A stretch of 64,000 bases of DNA, taken from Pseudovibrio exalbescens. GTDB taxonomy: Bacteria; Pseudomonadota; Alphaproteobacteria; Rhizobiales; Stappiaceae. The position numbers were made by a program, and so were the translations under genes. How positions within the stretch are numbered: the first letter of the stretch is position 1; the number at the start of each line of letters is the position of its first letter. The stretch is taken from NCBI RefSeq assembly GCF_028737195.1, contig NZ_JAQZAJ010000005.1:186001-250000 (forward strand), given 5' to 3'. The notes under the pieces are model-generated. The model worked only from the letters and a program-made list of their open reading frames with translations. It made no database searches and had not been told where the DNA came from. Shown in pieces: positions 25,463-34,651 of this stretch.

Positions 25463-26230
25463 TTAGTGGCTCGGGTGGAGCGCATCTGCCAGATACATAC
25501 AGGTAAGAACGGTAAAGACGTAGGCCTGAAGGAAGGCTACCAGGAACTCAAGTGCCGTGATGGCAACTGTGAGCAACAGAGGCAGCACTGCAGCGCCGAT
25601 GCCGATGGCACCTGCACCGGTGAGCATGACTACGAAGCCTGCAAACACCTTCAGTGTGATGTGACCGGCCAGCATGTTCGCAAACAGACGAACAGAAAGG
25701 CTGACTGGACGAGACAAGAAAGAGATCACTTCAATCGCGGTCACGAGCGGCACAACATAGGCCGGCACACCGCTTGGCACGAAGAGCTTCAGGAAGCCAG
25801 TGCCATGCTTGAAGAAACCGTAGATTGTCACCGTCAGAATGACGAGCATCGCCAGAGCGAAGGTCACGATGATCTGACTGGTTACTGTGAAGAAGAATGG
25901 AATCATCCCGAGCATGTTTGCCGTAAAGACGAACATGAAGAGGGTGAATACCAGAGGGAAGAACCGCATTCCCTCGTTGCCGGCGGAACCGCGTAGGGTT
26001 GCTGCAACAAACTCATAGGACATTTCGGCCATGAGCTGCATGCGGCTTGGCACCAGGCCTCGTCCGTTGGTTGAAAGGACCAAGAAGAGTGTTGCCACAG
26101 CAACGGTCACAACCATGAACAAGGTGGCGTTGGTAAAGGAGAAGTCCATTCCAGCAATGTTCAAATCAAAAATCTTATTGATATGAAACTGATGGATCGG
26201 ATCAATTCCGTTGCTTGATGTTCCAGCCAC
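25463..26230 (-). CDS. atpB: ATP synthase F0 subunit a
   Basis: Provides the proton half-channels next to the c-ring. The 255-aa protein has 5-6 spans, with the essential Arg in [14 protein letters not shown] and the preceding PVSLSVR. The C-terminal [21 protein letters not shown] is typical. It lies between atpI and atpE with short spacers, consistent with one operon. Confidence 0.97.
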   Translation of the reverse strand: MAGTSSNGIDPIHQFHINKIFDLNIAGMDFSFTNATLFMVVTVAVATLFLVLSTNGRGLVPSRMQLMAEMSYEFVAATLRGSAGNEGMRFFPLVFTLFMFVFTANMLGMIPFFFTVTSQIIVTFALAMLVILTVTIYGFFKHGTGFLKLFVPSGVPAYVVPLVTAIEVISFLSRPVSLSVRLFANMLAGHITLKVFAGFVVMLTGAGAIGIGAAVLPLLLTVAITALEFLVAFLQAYVFTVLTCMYLADALHPSH

Positions 26231-26278
26231 AGGTTTTATCCCCTGAAGTGCCCAAATTTAGCGCAAGCGCTGTTCGGA

Positions 26279-26659
26279 TTAGTCCTGCTTCTTGTGAGAA
26301 TTCATTCTCCGCTCCGGCTCAGCAACTCTGCCGAGAGCCCGAAGCAGGTTCAAAATCCCCGCACCGAAGCCAAGCATCAGGAACACAATCAGCCCCCAAG
26401 GCTTGGTACCGAGCCAAGTATCAGCCATCCAGCCTATCCCCGCACCCACAAGTACGCCGGCGACAAACTCTGACGACAGCTTCAAAGCCTGAGTTACCCC
26501 GGACAGTGCACCGGATGTATCCTGAGCCTTGGCGTCTTTCGACGTTTCGGTCTCTTGATGCTGTTCCAGCGTTTTCCCGAGTTGCTCTAGTCGCTCAGTC
26601 AGGTGACTGTCAGAAGCAGCTGGATTTTTCTTGGTCTGCTCTGGGTCGTCTGAAGCCAT
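26279..26659 (-). CDS. atpI: ATP synthase protein I (AtpI-like)
   Basis: A small membrane protein (126 aa) at the head of the F0 operon. Residues 1-60 are soluble and polar. Two spans follow (EFVAGVLVGAGIGWMADTWLG and WGLIVFLMLGFGAGILN, quoted in part), as in AtpI, which assists c-ring assembly or Mg2+ supply. The ATG at 26659 follows AAGGGG. A GTG three bases upstream is also possible. Confidence 0.85.
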   Translation of the reverse strand: MASDDPEQTKKNPAASDSHLTERLEQLGKTLEQHQETETSKDAKAQDTSGALSGVTQALKLSSEFVAGVLVGAGIGWMADTWLGTKPWGLIVFLMLGFGAGILNLLRALGRVAEPERRMNSHKKQD

Positions 26660-26854
26660 CACACGAATAACCCCTTATTATGTGCAGCAGAAAAACCACC
26701 GACTCCTTGAAGTCGCCGGAACCATAGTTGGCAGGCACTCCCGTGTCAAGATACATCAGGCATACATTAACCGATTGAAATATTTAGAAAATTTGGGAGA
26801 ATTAACAGAGAATGCTTACGGCATCCTCCGAGTTTTACGTTGTTTTACTCAGAC

Positions 26855-29800
26855 TCAGTCAAATTCGCGAAAGCTTTCCGCTGTCTGTAGATCTACTGAA
26901 ACAAGTTGTGAGACCCCGCGCTCTGCCATCGTGACGCCGAAGAGCCTGTCCATCCGGGCCATCGTGATCGGGTTGTGGGTGATCACCACAAAGCGCGTTT
27001 CAGTATCTTGAACCATTGTCTCAAGCAGGGCGCAGTAGCGTTCCACATTGGCATCATCAAGCGGTGCATCGACCTCATCCAGCACACAGATAGGGGCTGG
27101 ATTCGTGAGGAAAACTGCGAAAATCATCGCCATCGCCGTGAGTGCCTGCTCTCCACCTGACAAGAGCGTCATTGTCTGTGGCTTCTTGCCGGGAGGGCGG
27201 GCAAAAATCTCCAAACCGGCGTCCAACGGATCCTCAGAATCAACCAGCTTCAGTTCTGCCGTACCACCCCCAAACAAGTGTGAAAACAGACGCTGGAAGT
27301 GGTTGTTTACCACTTCAAAAGCCTGCAAAAGGCGCTCTCGGGCCTCGCGATTGAGGTTGGAAATGCCGCCTCTGAGGCGTTTTATCGCCTCGATGAGGTC
27401 GTCACGCTCCACAACCAAAGTGTCGCGGCGCTCCTGAACTTCGCGCATTTCTTCTTCTGCCCGAAGGTTAACGCCGCCAAGTCGTTCGCGTTCTCCCTTA
27501 AGCCGCTCCAACCTTTTTTCGGTGGCTGCGGCATCGGGTAGCGGTGCTCCTTCTTTCAAACCGGCAACTTCCGGCAGCTCCGCGATGGAAACCTCCAGCG
27601 CCTCGTCGACCCGAGTCTCGGTCTCTTTCTTGCGCAGGCGTGCAGCTTCAAGGCGCTCTTCGGCGCGAATCTTCCGCTCACGCGCACCTGACAGGCCTTC
27701 AATGGCCTCCTTGGCCTTCCGGTCGGCTTCGGCTAGCGCTTTTTCAGCGTCCACCAGAGCGTCATCGGCGGCGCGCTTGCGCTCTTCTACCTTTGCAAGT
27801 TCACGGGTCAGCTCTACACGCTTTTCCTCAATCTCCTCAGGACTTTCCAGCAATGTTTGGCGCTCTTCCTCATTCTCGGAGCGGCGCTGGCGGAGGGTTT
27901 CAATCTGCTTGTCGGCGCCTTGTGCCCGCTGCATCCAGCTTTGCCGTTCCCGCAGAATGGAAACGAGGCGGCTTTTGCGAAGCTCGCTCTCGCGGCGAAT
28001 ACTTTCAACGCTGGCGCGCGCACTGGACAGCACACTGCGCGCTTCTGACAGCTGCTCGGCAAGGCCCTGAAGTTCCTCGGAAAGCTCATCAAGCGCTGGC
28101 AGCTCTTCCAACTGCATCTGGGCTTCCTCAAGATCTGCGCGCAGCTCTTCCAAAGCCTCTTCAGCGCGCGCGACCTGCTCCTCCAACCCTTCTTTTTTAA
28201 CGGTAAGCTGAGAATGCGCCCGCTCGGCCTGTGTCACCGCATCGCGGGCACGGGTGACAGAGGACTGGGCCTCCCTCACCTTCTGCTTGGCTCCCTGCTC
28301 CTGCCCGGACAGGTGCTTGACGGCCTGCGCGGCTTGATCGGCCTGCGCCTGAACTTCCATCACCCGTTCTTGCGCGGCTTCAATCTCGCCGGCAAGCTCT
28401 TGAAGCCGGTTCTTTTGGGCGAGCCGCTGTGCGGCAGGCGTTGGTGCCTCAGCGGCAACGCGAAGACCATCCCAGCGCCAAAGATCTCCCTCTCGGGAAA
28501 CCAGACGCTGCCCCACCTTCAGTTTTCTGGCGAGACCCGGGCCTTCGGCAGCGTCCACCAGACCGATCTGGTCGAGACGCCGGATCAGCTTTTGCGGTGC
28601 CTCCACGTATTGAACGAGCGGCTCACTGCCTTCTGGCAAGGCCGGATCATCAAAGTCACGATCTGCACCGCCCCAGTGGGCTGGAGCCTGTTCGTCGAGC
28701 GGCACCTCAAGATCTTCCCCCAAAGCCGCCCCCAAGGCCTTTTCCAAGCCCCTGGCAACTTTCAGCTCGTCAACGGCGGGTGTCCAGTCGCCAGAGATGG
28801 TGCTGGCGAGGATCTTTTCCAGGGTTCGGCTCTCCGTTTCCAGACGCGTGACATCCCCGCGTGCATCAGAGAGCGGCTGTCGCAGCGCAGCTTCCCGCTC
28901 TCGGGCTTTTTGAAGAGCCTCTTCCAGATCAGCGGCAACTTCTTCCGCCTCGGTGAGTTCTTCTTGAGCCATTTCCAAGGCTTCCCGCTGCTCGGCCACT
29001 TCCGTTGCCATGGAAAGCTCTTCAGAAATTGCGTCGAGGGTAGCCTTGAGCTGGGACATTTGCTCAGACTGACGGGTGAGCCGTCCCTTGCCATCTTCGA
29101 TAGAGCGAAGGAGTTGCTGGCGCTTTGCCATGAGACCGGCATGGTCCCGTGTCTTCTCCGCATGATCAGCTTCCAGAGCGGAAACGGTGCGCTGCGCCTC
29201 CTCTGCGCGCTCCTGAGCGATCATGGCGCGCTCTTCCACGCTCTCATTTTCTTCCGTCAGCAGCTGCTCTTCTTCTTCCAGCGCTTCCAGTCGCTCGGCG
29301 TTCTCCGTGGTGAGCTGCTCTTCGCGCTCTATGTCCTGATCCAGCTGGCGGATACGCTCATTGAGGTCGGTCAGGCGCTCCCGCACCCGGCGATCCTCCG
29401 CATCCAGCTGGTTCTTGGCAATGACAATGCGCTGGAGTGCAGCACCAACTTCAGCAGCCGCATCACGCAGCTTGGGCACCTCATGCGCCGCGATCGCCTG
29501 ATCCTTGGCCGTGCGCGCCTGCAGGCCTGCAATGTCGGTGAGAGCGAACTCGGCTTCGGCGTATTGGGCCTGAGCTTCCTGAAGCGCGGCGCTGGCATCC
29601 TTCCAACGCAAATAAAGAATGGTGGCCTCAGTGCGGCGAATGTCCCAAGACAGATTTCGGTAGCGGCTTGCTTGGCGGGCCTGGCGCTTCAGGCCCTCGA
29701 GCTGGGCTTCAATCTGCACCAACACGTCTTCAAGGCGCTCCAAGTTCCCCTCAGCGGCACGCAGGCGGATTTCCGCCTCATGCCTGCGGCTATGCAAGCC

Positions 29801-30313
29801 GGAAATGCCTGCTGCTTCCTCAAGGATCTTGCGGCGCGAGGTGGGCTTGGCCGAGATCAGTTCGCCGATTTGCCCCTGTCGCACCATGGCTGGCGAACGC
29901 GCACCGGTGGACGCATCTGCAAACAGCAGCTGCACGTCTCGCGCACGGGCGTCCTTGCCATTGATCTTGTAGACAGAGCCAGCTTCGCGCTCGATACGGC
30001 GGGTTACTTCGAGCTTGTCGGCGTCATTGTACCCCGTGGGCGCCAGACGGAGTGAGTTGTCGAGGAAAAGTGTGACTTCAGCAGTGTTTCGGGCGGGACG
30101 GTTGAGACTGCCGGAAAAGATGACATCGTCCATGCCGGAGGCGCGCATGTTCTTGTAGGAGTTTTCTCCCATCACCCAGCGCAGCGCTTCTACGAGGTTG
30201 GACTTGCCACATCCATTTGGGCCGACCACACCGGTGAGCCCGTCTTGAATGACAAATTCCATGGGTTCAACGAAGGACTTGAACCCAAGAACGCGGAGCC
30301 GTTCAAACTTCAT
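26855..30313 (-). CDS. smc: Chromosome segregation/condensation ATPase SMC
   Basis: The dimeric SMC subunit of the SMC-ScpAB condensin that organises the chromosome. The 1152-aa protein has the N-terminal Walker A GPNGCGKSNLVEALRWVMGE, about 330 residues of coiled coil on each side of a hinge (near residues ~500-640), the signature LLSGGEQALTAMAM, and the Walker B PICVLDEVDAPLDDANVERY. Length is normal. A dsbA-like gene follows the start region upstream, the usual alphaproteobacterial order. Confidence 0.97.
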   Translation of the reverse strand: MKFERLRVLGFKSFVEPMEFVIQDGLTGVVGPNGCGKSNLVEALRWVMGENSYKNMRASGMDDVIFSGSLNRPARNTAEVTLFLDNSLRLAPTGYNDADKLEVTRRIEREAGSVYKINGKDARARDVQLLFADASTGARSPAMVRQGQIGELISAKPTSRRKILEEAAGISGLHSRRHEAEIRLRAAEGNLERLEDVLVQIEAQLEGLKRQARQASRYRNLSWDIRRTEATILYLRWKDASAALQEAQAQYAEAEFALTDIAGLQARTAKDQAIAAHEVPKLRDAAAEVGAALQRIVIAKNQLDAEDRRVRERLTDLNERIRQLDQDIEREEQLTTENAERLEALEEEEQLLTEENESVEERAMIAQERAEEAQRTVSALEADHAEKTRDHAGLMAKRQQLLRSIEDGKGRLTRQSEQMSQLKATLDAISEELSMATEVAEQREALEMAQEELTEAEEVAADLEEALQKAREREAALRQPLSDARGDVTRLETESRTLEKILASTISGDWTPAVDELKVARGLEKALGAALGEDLEVPLDEQAPAHWGGADRDFDDPALPEGSEPLVQYVEAPQKLIRRLDQIGLVDAAEGPGLARKLKVGQRLVSREGDLWRWDGLRVAAEAPTPAAQRLAQKNRLQELAGEIEAAQERVMEVQAQADQAAQAVKHLSGQEQGAKQKVREAQSSVTRARDAVTQAERAHSQLTVKKEGLEEQVARAEEALEELRADLEEAQMQLEELPALDELSEELQGLAEQLSEARSVLSSARASVESIRRESELRKSRLVSILRERQSWMQRAQGADKQIETLRQRRSENEEERQTLLESPEEIEEKRVELTRELAKVEERKRAADDALVDAEKALAEADRKAKEAIEGLSGARERKIRAEERLEAARLRKKETETRVDEALEVSIAELPEVAGLKEGAPLPDAAATEKRLERLKGERERLGGVNLRAEEEMREVQERRDTLVVERDDLIEAIKRLRGGISNLNREARERLLQAFEVVNNHFQRLFSHLFGGGTAELKLVDSEDPLDAGLEIFARPPGKKPQTMTLLSGGEQALTAMAMIFAVFLTNPAPICVLDEVDAPLDDANVERYCALLETMVQDTETRFVVITHNPITMARMDRLFGVTMAERGVSQLVSVDLQTAESFREFD

Positions 30314-30388
30314 GCCCCGCGCCTTTGTTTCAAGTGGAAATCAGCATATGCCAAGCCATGGAGCCGACACGTCGTGCCGGCAAACACA

Positions 30389-31030
30389 TCAAAGGTGTTT
30401 GTCCACGTACTCGCTGATTTCTTCAATTGAGAGCGCCCCGCTCACTTTTTCGCCATTGATAAAGAATGTCGGTGTTGACCTTACATCAAGCGCCTTGCTT
30501 GCGTGATCCCGACTTGCGGTCACTCCGTCCAGAATTTCCTGATTCGTCAAGCAAGCTTTCACCTCATCTTCGGTAAAGCCAATCTGCTTGCCCATATTCA
30601 ACAGGGCGTTATACGGGTTGTCGGTGAAAGCCCAGTTGCGCTGCTGCTCAAACATCAGAGAAACAACATCAAAATACTTGTCGTCAGCAGAGCAGCGCGC
30701 AAGCATTGCCCCTGCTGCGGCGACAGTATCCAGCGGGAACTCGCGGAAGATCAGACGCGCCTTGCCGGTGTCGATGTATTTTTCCTTGAAGGCCTTGTAG
30801 GTCTCGCGATGGAAGGTGGCGCAGTGGCTACAGGTGAGCGATGCATACTCGATGACAGTGACAGGCGCATCTTCCCGACCAATGGCTTTGTCTCCCAGCG
30901 GGCCTGCTGTCATCAGATCGTCTTCGTTCACAGACTGAGCCCATGCAACCGGCCCTGCGGCGAGGAAAGCCGCGCCAGCCACAGTAGCAATGGCGGTGCG
31001 CTCCAAGAAACTTCTTCTGGTCAGTGTCAC
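30389..31030 (-). CDS. DsbA-family thiol-disulfide protein with Tat signal (second copy)
   Basis: A periplasmic thioredoxin-fold protein, 213 aa. It begins with a twin-arginine signal (TRRSFLERT, cleaved near AWAQS), then the catalytic CxxC as TCSHC, and the cis-Pro segment RSTPTFFING. It is 40-50% similar by eye to the next gene upstream and so a tandem duplicate. The start is GTG at 31030 after AGGACC. A longer frame to 31078 would precede the Tat motif. Likely roles are oxidative folding or reduction of secreted proteins. Confidence 0.88.
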   Translation of the reverse strand: MTLTRRSFLERTAIATVAGAAFLAAGPVAWAQSVNEDDLMTAGPLGDKAIGREDAPVTVIEYASLTCSHCATFHRETYKAFKEKYIDTGKARLIFREFPLDTVAAAGAMLARCSADDKYFDVVSLMFEQQRNWAFTDNPYNALLNMGKQIGFTEDEVKACLTNQEILDGVTASRDHASKALDVRSTPTFFINGEKVSGALSIEEISEYVDKHL

Positions 31031-31147
31031 TTTGTCGGTCCTGTATCCGTTAAACTCGGTAGATATGAATGGCAGCATGCCCGGTTCTGGTCAACCAGAC
31101 CGTTCAATTGTGTTCACATCTCGCCAGTGAACAGTGCGTTCCACTCA

Positions 31148-31175
31148 CAGATGTTCACGGTGCCGTGAACATCTG
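31148..31175. repeat. 28-bp palindrome between the two dsbA-like genes
   Basis: Perfect 13-bp arms (CAGATGTTCACGG / CCGTGAACATCTG) around TG. It lies 32-59 nt after the stop of the upstream dsbA copy and 118 nt before the start of the other. There is no U-run on the minus strand, so it is either an RNA stability hairpin or a DNA operator. Confidence 0.65.
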
Positions 31176-31206
31176 CCATCACATCCGAGGGTTGGACCCT
31201 GACCGC

Positions 31207-31872
31207 TTAAAGGTATTGCTGGAAGATCTTTTCCCATTCTTCCATGCCGCGGTACCCGACCACTTTTTCGCCATTGACGAAGAAGCTTGGCGTGCCCGTG
31301 ATATTGAACTCCTTGTTGCCACGGTCCCGCGTTTCCGTCAGCGCATCAAGCACGGTCTGGTCGGTGATGGCCGCATCCAGCTTTTCCTTGGACAAGCCAA
31401 CCTGTTGCCCGATCTTCTGAAGCGCTTCATATGGGTTGTCGGTAAAGGCCCAGTCCTTTTGAGTTTCGTACATGAACTGAAGGAACTCCGGATACCGGTC
31501 CGCAGGAAGCGCACGGCCCATCATGAAGCCAGCTGTTGCAACCGCATCCAGCGGAAATTCGCGCACGATGTAGTGAACCTTGCCCGTATCGATGTACTTC
31601 GCCTTGATCTCAGGGAAGACGGTGGTCTTGAACGTTGCGCAGTGCCCGCAAGTCAGGGATGAGTACTCGATCATGGTGATCGGTGCTTCTTCACTGCCAT
31701 AGGAAATGTCGCCCAATGGGCTGGGGACTGCCAGCTCTGCTGGATCAAAAGTTTCCTGCGCCCATGCGCTCGGCATGCCTGCGGAGATGACCACGCCCAC
31801 TACAGCGGCCGCCAAGGTTGCCTTCAGGAATTGTCTACGGCTCTGGTTCACGTCAAATATCCTTTGATCCAT
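31207..31872 (-). CDS. DsbA-family thiol-disulfide protein with Tat signal (first copy)
   Basis: A 221-aa periplasmic thioredoxin-fold protein with a Tat signal (SRRQFLKAT, cleaved near SAWAQ), active site TCGHC, and cis-Pro GTPSFFVNG. The start at 31872 places the twin Arg at residues ~12-13. A TTG 18 bases upstream is an alternative. It is the usual neighbour of DUF721 and mutY in this group; here an inserted lipoprotein gene separates them. Confidence 0.88.
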   Translation of the reverse strand: MDQRIFDVNQSRRQFLKATLAAAVVGVVISAGMPSAWAQETFDPAELAVPSPLGDISYGSEEAPITMIEYSSLTCGHCATFKTTVFPEIKAKYIDTGKVHYIVREFPLDAVATAGFMMGRALPADRYPEFLQFMYETQKDWAFTDNPYEALQKIGQQVGLSKEKLDAAITDQTVLDALTETRDRGNKEFNITGTPSFFVNGEKVVGYRGMEEWEKIFQQYL

Positions 31873-32202
31873 TCTGGCGCTTAAAGACAAGCGCCCTGCC
31901 CTTCAAACTAGTCGGATTGCAGCATCAGCACCGCCTGCCAACTTGCCCATTTCCGTCTTTAGCCCGAATTTGAGTGCTAATCGCGACACTTTCCTGCGAC
32001 TTACTAACGCGCGCGGCACGCTGAAAGCCCCTAGGTCACCTTGCTCTTACAAGACAAAGCTGTGGCACTGCTAACAAGAATCCCATTTCGAGACGTAGTT
32101 ATGGGCAAAACCGGCATAACACCTTTACTTTTGTACTAAGAGTCAGGCATTTAGAAGACAGGGTGATTTCATATACGATTTGTTAACTAACGAGCGGGTG
32201 AC
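31873..32202. other. Intergenic region between dsbA and the lipoprotein gene
   Basis: 330 bp holding divergent promoters. A GTTAAC-TAAC run lies at about 32181-32190, close to the lipoprotein start. No RNA gene or clear operator was recognised. Confidence 0.4.
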
Positions 32203-32715
32203 ATGGTGCGGATTACTACTATGTTGGTCACGGCGATTGCCTTGGCTGGATGTCAAGCTTCCATGAAGGAAGACTTCGTTGAACCAGTAGCGCAGGCCCC
32301 CGCACCTGAAGAAAACGTCGCCGCCGCCACCGATACCTTGCCCAGCTTTACACCCCAGGCCTATGCCGGCTCTACGGATCTGGACTCCCTGACCGGCATG
32401 CGCTGGGAAGTGAAAGAAGGGGATAGCGCTCCGGCCGGAACCTGTTTCCTGAGCTTCTCCAAAGCCAACAGCGAGCAGGGACAAGTGCTGCGCACCCTCG
32501 GCGCAGGCATCTACAGCGGAAGCGTGAATGCAGACGGCTGCACCAGCGCGGAACTGGCCAAGGCCAGCTACTGGAGCATTACCGGTGACAGCATTGAACT
32601 GCACTCCGCGACGAACGGCACGACGGCCTACCTTTTGATGGAACGCCCAGATTTGCTGCTCGGCTACACAGCCAATGGCGCTGATCTGGTTGTGAGCCAC
32701 GCAATAGGCCAGTAA
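32203..32715 (+). CDS. Lipoprotein with Inh/Omp19-like protease-inhibitor domain
   Basis: A 170-aa predicted lipoprotein with lipobox LAGC at residues 14-17. An Ala/Pro/Glu-rich linker follows, then a beta-barrel-like domain with Cys pair pattern (GTCFLSFSK ... NADGCTSAELAKASYWSITG ... LLMERPDLLLGY). This layout resembles the AprI/Inh fold of metalloprotease inhibitors and the Brucella Omp19 lipoprotein. Assignment rests on pattern only. It has its own terminator. Confidence 0.7.
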   Translation: MVRITTMLVTAIALAGCQASMKEDFVEPVAQAPAPEENVAAATDTLPSFTPQAYAGSTDLDSLTGMRWEVKEGDSAPAGTCFLSFSKANSEQGQVLRTLGAGIYSGSVNADGCTSAELAKASYWSITGDSIELHSATNGTTAYLLMERPDLLLGYTANGADLVVSHAIGQ

Positions 32716-32750
32716 ACCACAAACAATCCATTATCGATTTTGATGAGAGA

Positions 32751-32778
32751 GGCGCAGCGGGGACGGTGCGCTTTTTTC
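32751..32778 (+). terminator. Rho-independent terminator of the lipoprotein gene
   Basis: Short stem GCGCA / TGCGC with a 10-nt GC-rich loop, then TTTTTT, 36 nt after the stop. Confidence 0.7.
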
Positions 32779-32887
32779 GTGTGAAGTGAGCGCCGGTCTT
32801 GGCCACTAGGCTGCTGTTGGGCCGCAAGAGGGCCGCAGCTGGGGCAATGACGCGCCCCGGTACTTCTAATTTGGGCTCGTTGCGGAG

Positions 32888-33406
32888 TTAGTCCTCAACG
32901 CGCGCTGCGATCTCAAGACCGAGCTTCTCCAGAGCCGCCTGAAGGCGCGGGTTACCTACCCGTTCAACCTGTTCCTTGATCTTCTGCTTTTCCTCACTGG
33001 AAAGCTCTTTACGCTTGGGAGCAACCGGTTTTGGCTTGCGCACCAACGTGCGTTGCATGATACGGATACGTTCTACCGCGTTCCAACCAAAGAACGCGTT
33101 GATCCGTTCACGCAACTGGGGGAGCTCGTGAGACAGAAGCAGAGCCGATGGGGCATCCGCATATACAAGGAGCGTCGCAGGTTCAAGAACCGGCTCGCCA
33201 TCCGCCGTCTTGCGGCGAGGCCATATAAGCTGTCCGGGCTGCACGCGTTCTGCGTATCGTTCTCCGACCAGCTCCGGCCAGGCACTCAGCAACTCGGAAG
33301 TCGCGAAGCCCCTTTTTCGCGCGACCGGATGCATTGTCTGGCCAATCAGCTCTCCTAGCTGTCGACCATCTGCTCCGGAACGCTTGACCTGTGCAGTTGT
33401 CTTCAT
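32888..33406 (-). CDS. DUF721 (DciA-like) protein
   Basis: The 172-aa protein has the DUF721 core: ELLSAWPELVGERYAERVQP, LLVYADAPSALLLSHELPQL and RINAFFGWNAVERIRIMQRT (quoted in part). The C-terminal ~60 residues are charged and helical. DciA is the ancestral loader of the DnaB helicase in most bacteria lacking DnaC, so a replication role is plausible. The gene is divergent from mutY, as usual in alphaproteobacteria. Confidence 0.88.
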   Translation of the reverse strand: MKTTAQVKRSGADGRQLGELIGQTMHPVARKRGFATSELLSAWPELVGERYAERVQPGQLIWPRRKTADGEPVLEPATLLVYADAPSALLLSHELPQLRERINAFFGWNAVERIRIMQRTLVRKPKPVAPKRKELSSEEKQKIKEQVERVGNPRLQAALEKLGLEIAARVED

Positions 33407-33553
33407 AATTTAAACCACGCCATGGAAATAAGGCACTTATGTGTCCTGCTATTCCTATTAGTTCTAATTGAGCCCTAACTTTCGCGGTACCTCAAATTAC
33501 CAAGGGTTCCTTGATAATCTGGGGGGCAATCTTACAAGAGCTCTGACTAACTC

Positions 33554-34603
33554 ATGCAAGAAACTACAACACTACTTTACTGGTATGACAGAAATTTCCG
33601 TAACCTTCCATGGCGCACTGCGCCAAACGCGGATCTTTCCGGTGCAAAACCAAACCCTTATCACGTTTGGCTTTCGGAAATCATGTTGCAACAGACTACC
33701 GTTGCTACAGTCATAGACTACTTTTTAAAGTTTACAGTTCAATGGCCCAACCTAGAAAATCTTGCGGAGGCAGAAGAAGAAGATGTGTTGAAAGCTTGGG
33801 CAGGTCTTGGATATTATTCCCGGGCGAGAAACCTGCATCGCTGCGCAAAACTAGTAATGCGCGAGTATAACGGACGTTTTCCGGAAGAAGAGCATAAATT
33901 ACAAGCACTTCCGGGAATTGGGCCTTACACTTCTGCCGCGATTGCTGCAATTGCGTTCAACCAACACGCGGCTGTCGTTGACGGCAATGTGGAGCGTGTG
34001 ATTAGCCGGCTCCATGCAATAACTGACCCCTTACCTGGTGCAAAACATGTGATTAAGTCCCATATGGGGACACTTACTCCACACGATCGGCCCGGAGATT
34101 TCGCTCAGGCTGTCATGGATCTGGGCGCTACCGTATGCACTCCGCGATCGCCAGCATGCACGATTTGTCCGTGGGTTGACGTATGTGTAGGGCGCAAACA
34201 AGGCATTCATGAGACCCTTCCGCGCAAGGCACCAAAGAAAGTCAAGCCCACACGAAAGGGAATGGCCTTCATTGTCAGGAGAGCGGATGGCGCGACCCTC
34301 TTGCGACGCCGCCCGGACAAGGGGCTGCTGGCCGGAATGAGTGAACCGCCTACATCGATCTGGGCTGAAGATATGTCACAAGATGATTTAAGTTTAGCGC
34401 CGTTCAACCTTGAATGGATACGTGCCAGCACGCAAGTTAAACATACTTTTACGCACTTTCATCTTGAGCTGGCAATCTGGTTCGCCGAGCCAAATGAAGC
34501 TTTGGAAATACCTGAGGGTTACTGGTGGTCAACTCAGGAAGAACTTGATGGAGAAGCTTTGCCGACTGTCATGAAAAAAGCCGTCAGGACCCCTTTGGCC
34601 TGA
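33554..34603 (+). CDS. mutY: A/G-specific adenine glycosylase MutY
   Basis: Removes A mispaired with 8-oxoG. The 349-aa protein has IMLQQTTVATVIDYF, the helix-hairpin-helix LPGIGPYTSAAIAAIAF with catalytic-site VVDGNVERV, and the Cys set of the [4Fe-4S] cluster (CTPRSPACTICPWVDVC). The C-terminal Nudix-like domain recognises 8-oxoG (VKHTFTHFHLEL). By hand count, sampled 60-base lines of this gene are about 40-43% GC against about 57% in neighbours. Confidence 0.96.
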   Translation: MQETTTLLYWYDRNFRNLPWRTAPNADLSGAKPNPYHVWLSEIMLQQTTVATVIDYFLKFTVQWPNLENLAEAEEEDVLKAWAGLGYYSRARNLHRCAKLVMREYNGRFPEEEHKLQALPGIGPYTSAAIAAIAFNQHAAVVDGNVERVISRLHAITDPLPGAKHVIKSHMGTLTPHDRPGDFAQAVMDLGATVCTPRSPACTICPWVDVCVGRKQGIHETLPRKAPKKVKPTRKGMAFIVRRADGATLLRRRPDKGLLAGMSEPPTSIWAEDMSQDDLSLAPFNLEWIRASTQVKHTFTHFHLELAIWFAEPNEALEIPEGYWWSTQEELDGEALPTVMKKAVRTPLA

Positions 34604-34616
34604 TCGCCAAAGGGGT
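34589..34616. terminator. Hairpin overlapping the mutY stop codon
   Basis: A perfect 11-bp inverted repeat (ACCCCTTTGGC / GCCAAAGGGGT) with a 6-nt loop; the mutY TGA lies in the loop. No U-run follows on either strand. It stands between convergent genes and may protect mRNA 3' ends or act with Rho. Confidence 0.55.
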
Positions 34617-34651
34617 GCACTTCCGGTCCGGTCGCCCTGGGGGTAGGGTTC

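Noticed and set aside
28214-30055. 613-codon open frame antisense to smc
   Set aside because: A by-product of GC-rich codon use in a long coiled-coil gene; composition is Leu/Arg/Phe-rich without domains.
31102-31115. Second SOS-like box near the dsbA pair (GTTC...GTTC)
   Set aside because: Spacing is six bases instead of seven, and the position downstream of one gene and upstream of a non-repair gene gives no support.
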